Below, in pieces: positions 7,914-11,647 of a stretch of 11,647 bases of DNA. The translations under genes were made by a program, and so were the position numbers. Source of the DNA: an uncultured Clostridia bacterium (GTDB lineage Bacteria; Bacillota; Clostridia; TANB77; CAG-508); the NCBI GenBank assembly GCA_944386315.1, contig CALXAS010000037.1, positions 1 through 11,647 on the forward strand, given 5' to 3'. How positions within the stretch are numbered: position 1 is the stretch's first letter; each line of letters starts with the position of its first letter. Below the pieces are notes generated by a model. The model was given only the letters and a program-made list of their open reading frames with translations, had not been told where the DNA came from and did not search any database.

Positions 7914-8954
7914 TCATCTCAATTCTATTGGAAACTTTTTAAAAGCTGTCGGCATAGCATATTTTTCTTCCAGCTGTTTTTTGGTTACCCATTCCCAATT
8001 TGTATTTATTTCTTTTACCTGTATGTAATAGGCTACCATATTCCATTGTTTATGCGTAAAAATATGCTTGCTATGACGTTTCTCTTGCAAAGTAAAGTTT
8101 TGTATTTTCCATTCTTTTAAAATAGAAGCTATTTCCTCTTCTTTCTTTTTTCCTTCCACATGTGGAAATTCATACATGCCTGCTAATATTCCTTCATCTG
8201 CTCTTTTTTGAATAGCTACTTTATCTTCGTGTTGCACTATAAATACTGTTTTTTCTTCTATTTTTCTTTTTTGCTCTTTTATCCTAACAGGAATTTGATT
8301 TACCTCATTTTCTTTTAGCGCCTTACATATATTTTGAATAGGACATTGCTGGCAAAGTGGTTCCCCATTTGGCAGGCAAATGATTTCTCCTAATTCCATA
8401 AGCGCTTCGTTCCATTTGCCTGCTTCTTCTGGCATATTGTCTTGCAATAACTTTGTTATTTTCCTTTTCGTTTCTGGTAATAGCACATTTTCTTTACTAC
8501 CTATCACACGAGAAATAACTCTTAATACATTTCCATCCACCGCCGGTACTTTTAATCCAAAACAAATAGAGCCAATTGCTCCTGCAGTATATTCTCCTAC
8601 TCCTGGTAGCTTTTGTAGTTCTTCCCATTTGTCTGGCATTTTCCCATCGTATTTTTCCACTATCATTTGAGCCGCTTTTTTTAGGTTTCTAGCCCTATTG
8701 TAATAGCCTAATCCTTCCCATAATTTTAGTAATCTTTCCTCTTCTACTTTTGCTAAATCTTCTATGGTTGGTAGTTGCATAAGAAATCTCTCATAATATT
8801 TCTTTACCGCTTCTATCCTTGTTTGTTGTAGCATAACCTCTGATAGCCATACATGATAGGGATTAGGAATCTTCTCTCTCCATGGCAGAATTCTTTTATT
8901 CTTCTCATACCAATCCAAAAGTGGTACTATCATTTGCTTTATTTTTTCTTCCAT
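7914..8954 (-). CDS. mutY: A/G-specific adenine DNA glycosylase MutY
   Basis: MutY removes adenine mispaired with 8-oxoguanine and so prevents G-to-T transversions. The 346-aa protein shows, in order: PWR at 24-26; WLSEVMLQQTR with catalytic Glu39; the helix-hairpin-helix LPGVGEYTAGAI (116-127); AVDGNVLRV with catalytic Asp140; and a [4Fe-4S] cysteine set at 193, 201, 204 and 210 (C-x7-C-x2-C-x5-C, one residue longer in the first gap than E. coli MutY). The C-terminal part (about 230-346) is the NUDIX-like domain that reads 8-oxoG, including the HIFTHKQW stretch. A GAGGT site precedes the ATG. A TACAAT -10 box (about 9000-9005) with a poor -35 may drive mutY-tcdA. The gene is intact. Confidence 0.97.
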   Translation of the reverse strand: MEEKIKQMIVPLLDWYEKNKRILPWREKIPNPYHVWLSEVMLQQTRIEAVKKYYERFLMQLPTIEDLAKVEEERLLKLWEGLGYYNRARNLKKAAQMIVEKYDGKMPDKWEELQKLPGVGEYTAGAIGSICFGLKVPAVDGNVLRVISRVIGSKENVLLPETKRKITKLLQDNMPEEAGKWNEALMELGEIICLPNGEPLCQQCPIQNICKALKENEVNQIPVRIKEQKRKIEEKTVFIVQHEDKVAIQKRADEGILAGMYEFPHVEGKKKEEEIASILKEWKIQNFTLQEKRHSKHIFTHKQWNMVAYYIQVKEINTNWEWVTKKQLEEKYAMPTAFKKFPIELR

Positions 8955-9020
8955 CTTTTACCTCATTTTTTATCTCATTTTTGCCCACTTTTTGCCTTTA
9001 TTGTAACTTGCATTTTAAAG

Positions 9021-9065
9021 AAAAAACTATGTATTTGCCTTGTAAGAACAATCATACATAGTTTT
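9021..9065 (-). terminator. Rho-independent terminator after tRNA-Ser
   Basis: On the minus strand, AAAACTATGTAT pairs over 12 bp with ATACATAGTTTT around a 19-nt loop and ends in a T-run. It starts 4 nt past the encoded CCA of the tRNA, so it forms the 3' end of the tRNA precursor. Confidence 0.8.
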
Positions 9066-9069
9066 GTTT

Positions 9070-9161
9070 TGGCGGAGTGGGTGGGATTCGAACCCACGGG
9101 CCGGGAAATCCGACTACTACAGTTCCAGTGTAGCTCGTTATGACCACTTCGATACCACTCC
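9070..9161 (-). tRNA. tRNA-Ser (anticodon GGA)
   Basis: This is a class II tRNA that reads UCC and UCU serine codons. The acceptor stem GGAGTGG/CCACTCC has 7 bp, with discriminator G and an encoded CCA (included in the span). The anticodon stem CTACA/TGTAG closes the 7-nt loop CTGGAAC, so the anticodon is GGA. The T arm is GTGGG-TTCGAAT-CCCAC. The long variable arm of about 20 nt with its own stem is typical of serine tRNAs. It has its own promoter and terminator, so it is a single-gene transcript. Confidence 0.97.
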
Positions 9162-9178
9162 TTATTTTGACCTTTTCT

Positions 9179-9207
9179 ATTATACTATATTTTTAAGCGT
9201 TAGACAA
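9179..9207 (-). promoter_or_regulatory. Promoter of tRNA-Ser
   Basis: On the minus strand, TTGTCT, a 17-nt spacer and a perfect TATAAT end 18 nt before the mature tRNA 5' end. This is a strong sigma-A-type promoter placed as expected for a stable RNA gene. Confidence 0.85.
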
Positions 9208-9289
9208 GAGTAATTTGCAGAAAATTTTGGTTTGGCTGACATACGAATGTAAATATTTTTGTAGTATATTCTTCAAGTCTTTATAATAA

Positions 9290-9470
9290 TTATTTTTCTT
9301 TATTATACTTACACGTTCCGCAAACCTTCTCACAGTCAGGATATAAATTGTATATTCTTTTCTTAATTTCTGTTGAATTCATTCCGAAGAATTGCCATTA
9401 CAGTTTCAAAACACTCTCCATCATCTATTTTTTTGTTTCTTAATGGGCAATTATGTATATTATTTTCCAT
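9290..9470 (-). pseudogene. Small cysteine-containing protein, apparently split by a frameshift
   Basis: The first reading frame (9363-9470, 35 aa) starts MENNIHNCPLRNKK, continues IDDGECFETVMAI, and has a good AGAGGTG site 8 nt before its ATG. A second frame (9290-9382, 30 aa, MNSTEIKKRIYNLYP then DCEKVCGTCKYNKEK) overlaps its end by 20 nt and has no ribosome binding site of its own. Joined, they give about 60 aa with cysteines near both ends. This resembles short uncharacterised Clostridia proteins I recall with an N-terminal CPL...GxC(F/Y) and a C-terminal CxxCKY; metal binding would be a guess. A single-base indel around 9376-9390 is the simplest explanation, but two coupled small genes cannot be excluded. 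The ribosome binding site lies just downstream of a decayed CRISPR repeat (9486-9521). No function is assigned. Confidence 0.5.
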
Positions 9471-9485
9471 GATTTAACACCTCTA

Positions 9486-9587
9486 GTTTTATCATTATCT
9501 ATATTAACACAATTCTAAAACGCTTTTCTATCATTAACATTAATCGGATAAGTTTTACTATTATGTAAAATAATACAATTCTAAAAC
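9486..9587 (-). CRISPR. Decayed CRISPR remnant: two repeats and one 30-bp spacer
   Basis: Two 36-bp units (9486-9521 and 9552-9587) each differ from the main array's repeat at 4 positions, at different sites, and are separated by exactly 30 bp, the spacer length of the main array. The 13 bases at their right edge on the plus strand (CAATTCTAAAAC and flank) are intact. They have the same orientation as the main array. This is a detached trailer-end piece of the array about 1 kb away, with the coiled-coil gene in between. Confidence 0.85.
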
Positions 9588-9611
9588 TAATAACTTCATC
9601 TTGCAAGTGTT

Positions 9612-10469
9612 CTAATATTTTAACAATTCTTCATTTATTTCTTTAATTCTCGAACTAATTGTTGAATACCTTTCAGTTTCTTGTTCCGATAAGGCTATTT
9701 TTTTTATTTCTTCATCAAAATTCTTTTCTTGAATTTCTTTTTCTAATTCTTCCAATTCATTTTCTAAATTAGTCCACTGTTCTTTTGCTTCTTGATATTC
9801 CTCTATGTGTTTCTTTAAATTTTCTATTTCTTTTGTATATTTTTCCTTTATGCTTTCTTTTTTGGCTGAATCTGCTTTTAATGTTAATTCTTCTATTAAT
9901 TTATTAGTTGCTTCTATATTTACTGCTCTAGTAGCTTCTTTTATCCTTCTTATTTCATTTTCCAATTGTATTTTCTTTGCAGTCAATTCTTGCTGTTCAT
10001 ATTTTAATTTCATCAGTTCTTCTTCTCTATTAGAATATATCTTTTCTTCTTCTATTAACCTATTCTTTTCTTCTATTAATTTTTCTTTTGCTTCATTTTT
10101 ATTCTCATTTTCTATTTTGCTATTTGTATCTTTTAATTCAGCCATTGTAGTTACCACTTTTTTTGTCGAATTTGCTTTTTCTGATACCTTATTTTCTTTG
10201 TTAGATTCATTTTTTTCCGCTATTGTTTGTGTTTCTTCTATTTCATTTTCTTGTTTTACGATTAATTCTTCTTGTACTATTTGAGGCTGTTCTGTGTTTA
10301 AATTATTTATTTTTTGTTCTTCTTTTATAGTTTGACTTGTCTTAATAATAGCTTCTTCCGTTTTTTTATTAGTATTGGTTATCATAAAATTATATACTCC
10401 TATAGTAACAATCCCAACTGTTGCTATAGTTCCTACAAACCAGTATGGTTTAACCCCTTTAAATTTCAT
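9612..10469 (-). CDS. Membrane-anchored coiled-coil protein of unknown function
   Basis: The 285-aa protein starts MKFKGVKPYW and has one strong membrane helix (about 8-30) after a short basic stretch. The positive-inside rule then puts the rest outside the membrane, unless the helix is an uncleaved signal peptide. Residues 31-110 are polar and rich in Glu, Asn, Lys and Thr, and look disordered. Residues about 115-285 are long Glu/Lys-rich heptad-like helices, predicted coiled coil, with no cysteine and no enzymatic motif. Such sequences match many unrelated proteins, so similarity searches will be misleading. The start is firm: GGAGG 7 nt before ATG and a promoter at 10488-10516. It sits between the main CRISPR array and two decayed repeats, 24 nt from the nearer one. 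No function is proposed. Confidence 0.8.
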   Translation of the reverse strand: MKFKGVKPYWFVGTIATVGIVTIGVYNFMITNTNKKTEEAIIKTSQTIKEEQKINNLNTEQPQIVQEELIVKQENEIEETQTIAEKNESNKENKVSEKANSTKKVVTTMAELKDTNSKIENENKNEAKEKLIEEKNRLIEEEKIYSNREEELMKLKYEQQELTAKKIQLENEIRRIKEATRAVNIEATNKLIEELTLKADSAKKESIKEKYTKEIENLKKHIEEYQEAKEQWTNLENELEELEKEIQEKNFDEEIKKIALSEQETERYSTISSRIKEINEELLKY

Positions 10470-10487
10470 TAAATCGCCTCCGTTAAG

Positions 10488-10516
10488 ATAATACCATCAT
10501 TCTACAAATTATGCAA
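10488..10516 (-). promoter_or_regulatory. Promoter of the coiled-coil gene
   Basis: On the minus strand, TTGCAT, a 17-nt spacer and TATTAT lie 19 nt upstream of the ATG, giving a leader of only about 12 nt that contains the GGAGG site. It makes the gene independent of CRISPR array transcription. The rest of the gap up to the array (10517-10614) is AT-rich and I see nothing further in it. Confidence 0.7.
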
Positions 10517-10614
10517 CTTATCTTTTTCTTTATTATTTTTATTAAATAATATTGCTATTTTTCTAACAATCCATATTATCCCCTAGACTATGTATTTATA
10601 AAAATAATATACTC

Positions 10615-11376
10615 GTTTTGCTACTATCTAAAATAACACAATTCTAAAACAACAGAATCGTAAGTGCGTTTTGTTTTTCTGTTTTATTACTATCTAAAAT
10701 AACACAATTCTAAAACCTAGTGGATAATTTTTTCCGTGGACAAGTTGTTTTATTACTATCTAAAATAACACAATTCTAAAACTCATAGCTAAGATGTTTG
10801 AGCCGTCAACAAGTTTTATTACTATCTAAAATAACACAATTCTAAAACTTTTTATTATCTTAATATATACTACATACGGTTTTATTACTATCTAAAATAA
10901 CACAATTCTAAAACGATTGTTCATTATATGTTAATACGTATTGCGTTTTATTACTATCTAAAATAACACAATTCTAAAACCAGGAGAGTACATGACGGAA
11001 TTATAAGCAAGTTTTATTACTATCTAAAATAACACAATTCTAAAACCTTCTATTATCAAAATACATAAAGTCTGCTGTTTTATTACTATCTAAAATAACA
11101 CAATTCTAAAACATAAGGTCTATTATTGATATTAGGTAACTTGTTTTATTACTATCTAAAATAACACAATTCTAAAACATAAGAATATTGCAACTATAAC
11201 AAAAGTAAGTTTTATTACTATCTAAAATAACACAATTCTAAAACGAAAGGAGAATAATAAAAATGGTTATAAAAGTTTTATTACTATCTAAAATAACACA
11301 ATTCTAAAACAAACATTTGTTACAAAAGCAAGAGAACTATGTTTTATTACTATCTAAAATAACACAATTCTAAAAC
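10615..11376 (-). CRISPR. Type II-A CRISPR array, 12 repeats and 11 spacers
   Basis: Repeats of 36 bp recur every 66 bp from 10615 to 11376, and all 11 spacers are exactly 30 bp. On the minus strand each repeat begins GTTTTAGAATTGTG and ends TAATAAAAC, the type II pattern whose ends are partly complementary. Eleven repeats are identical. The one at 10615-10650 has two changes (plus-strand positions 6-7), which marks the left end as the old trailer end. The leader is at the right, next to csn2, so transcription is right to left. Identical repeats suggest recent activity. Spacer targets cannot be identified without a search. Confidence 0.98.
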
Positions 11377-11430
11377 CTCAAATTTCAGATTTACGGTTAA
11401 TGACTCCGTCTGTGTTATTTTAGATACCTT
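11377..11430 (-). promoter_or_regulatory. CRISPR leader with ATTTGAG anchoring motif
   Basis: Only 54 nt separate the csn2 stop codon from the first repeat. On the minus strand the last 7 nt are ATTTGAG, directly before GTTTTAGA. This is the leader-anchoring sequence described for one group of type II-A systems, where new spacers are inserted. It sets array polarity and supports type II-A. A weak -35-like TTGACG (11445-11450) inside the csn2 end could belong to an array promoter with a -10 in the 11417-11427 region, but the match is poor. Confidence 0.75.
11411..11426 (-). repeat. 16-nt anti-repeat in the leader, complementary to the CRISPR repeat core
   Basis: The minus strand reads TATCTAAAATAACACA, an exact reverse complement of the central 16 nt of the crRNA-sense repeat. 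In an RNA crossing from csn2 into the array it could form a perfect 16-bp stem with repeat 1 across about 45 nt. It lacks the flanking bases that would pair with GUUUUAGA, so it is not a normal tracrRNA anti-repeat. Confidence 0.7.
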
Positions 11431-11647
11431 TTATATGAAAAAATCGTCAAAATTTTCATCAATTATCATATTACTTTCATATTCTAATTTATCATAAGAA
11501 TTTCTTTCTATTATTAATAAATTAATATTATTATATAATGAATATTTATATAATTCAACTAATTCTACATCTGAATTTTTTCGTTTGTAACACTTTTTTT
11601 AATTTAATAAAAAAATAAACACATATTTTTATGTAAATTATGTCGCT
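11431..11647 (-). pseudogene. csn2: Csn2, C-terminal part, apparently frameshifted and cut by the right edge
   Basis: Csn2 is the ring-forming, DNA-end-binding protein of type II-A adaptation. It works with Cas1, Cas2 and Cas9 in spacer acquisition. The last 50 or so codons read SDVELVELYKYSLYNN, then INLLIIERNSYDKLEYE, then MIIDENFDDFFI and TAA (11431-11433). This resembles the Csn2 C-terminus: helix, hydrophobic strand ending in IE, and a final (I/V)IDEDF-like motif. Upstream that frame hits TAA at 11599-11601. The other frame continues the protein as IYIKICVYFFIKLKKVL, the preceding strand of the family. Removing one base from the run of six A (11576-11581) joins them. It may be a real defect, polymerase slippage, or a sequencing error. 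The gene lies directly upstream of the array in the type II-A order; cas9, cas1 and cas2 would be outside the window. Confidence 0.75.

Noticed and set aside
8853..9143. Plus-strand reading frame ending in a WVGFEPTGREI-like peptide
   Set aside because: It is the well-known false translation of a tRNA gene: the segment runs antisense through tRNA-Ser and the mutY 5' end, and has no ribosome binding site.
9070..9161. tRNA-Ser as an attachment site for an integrated element carrying the CRISPR locus
   Set aside because: The CRISPR region is on the 5' side of the tRNA, and no repeated tRNA 3' end, integrase or element boundary is visible.
9486..9587. The decayed repeats as a tracrRNA anti-repeat
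   Set aside because: They have the same orientation as the array and exact 30-bp spacing, so they are repeats, not anti-repeats.
9805..10284. 159-aa plus-strand hydrophobic frame
   Set aside because: It is the complement of the Glu/Lys-rich coiled-coil gene, which gives Phe/Ser/Leu runs. The minus-strand gene has promoter and ribosome binding site.
11384..11406. A twelfth spacer right of the last repeat
   Set aside because: The 30 nt after the repeat at 11341-11376 are followed by an inverted partial copy, not a direct repeat, and begin with the leader motif ATTTGAG, so they are leader.
11411..11426. The anti-repeat as the anti-repeat of a standard tracrRNA
   Set aside because: No bases pairing with GUUUUAGA follow it, and no hairpin-plus-terminator module lies downstream before the array begins.

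Overview
The window comes from a low-GC, Gram-positive, Clostridia-like Bacillota genome. The evidence is the AT-rich sequence, strong AGGAGG-type ribosome binding sites, a spore germination protease gene (gpr), a YvcK with N-terminal membrane helices, and a type II-A CRISPR locus. No species can be named from the sequence. Every protein gene and the tRNA lie on the minus strand, so the window reads functionally from right to left.

Right edge (about 9290-11647): the 3' end of a type II-A CRISPR-Cas locus. The C-terminus of csn2 lies at the edge and is broken by an apparent 1-nt insertion in an A-run. A 54-nt csn2-array interval follows, ending in the leader-anchoring motif ATTTGAG. The array has 12 repeats of 36 bp and 11 spacers of exactly 30 bp, transcribed on the minus strand. 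The interval carries a 16-nt perfect reverse complement of the repeat core, which could fold with the first repeat. Beyond the trailer end is a membrane-anchored coiled-coil gene of unknown function with its own promoter. Next come two decayed copies of the same CRISPR repeat at exact repeat-spacer spacing, and a small cysteine-containing gene split by a frameshift. The coiled-coil gene is therefore bracketed by CRISPR repeats.

Middle (about 7162-9207): a tRNA-Ser(GGA) gene with a clear promoter and terminator, then a mutY-tcdA pair (DNA oxidation repair and tRNA t6A cyclisation), closed by a hairpin terminator that could work in both directions.

Between 6962 and 7161 is a regulatory interval. 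It holds a murB promoter, a divergent plus-strand promoter that could make an RNA of roughly 80 nt ending at the same terminator, a near-perfect 22-bp palindrome between them, and an identical 11-mer at the start of both predicted transcripts.

Left (1-6961): a tightly packed likely operon murB-yvcK-glycogen debranching enzyme-ruvC-holA, combining cell-wall precursor synthesis and its carbon-linked regulator, glycogen breakdown, and DNA recombination and replication. It ends in a terminator. gpr follows and runs off the left edge, with an apparent 1-nt frameshift after codon 55.

The most notable points are the anti-repeat in the csn2-array interval, the split CRISPR array with its coiled-coil gene, the two or three single-base frameshifts in gpr, csn2 and the small cysteine gene, and the paired divergent promoters upstream of murB.
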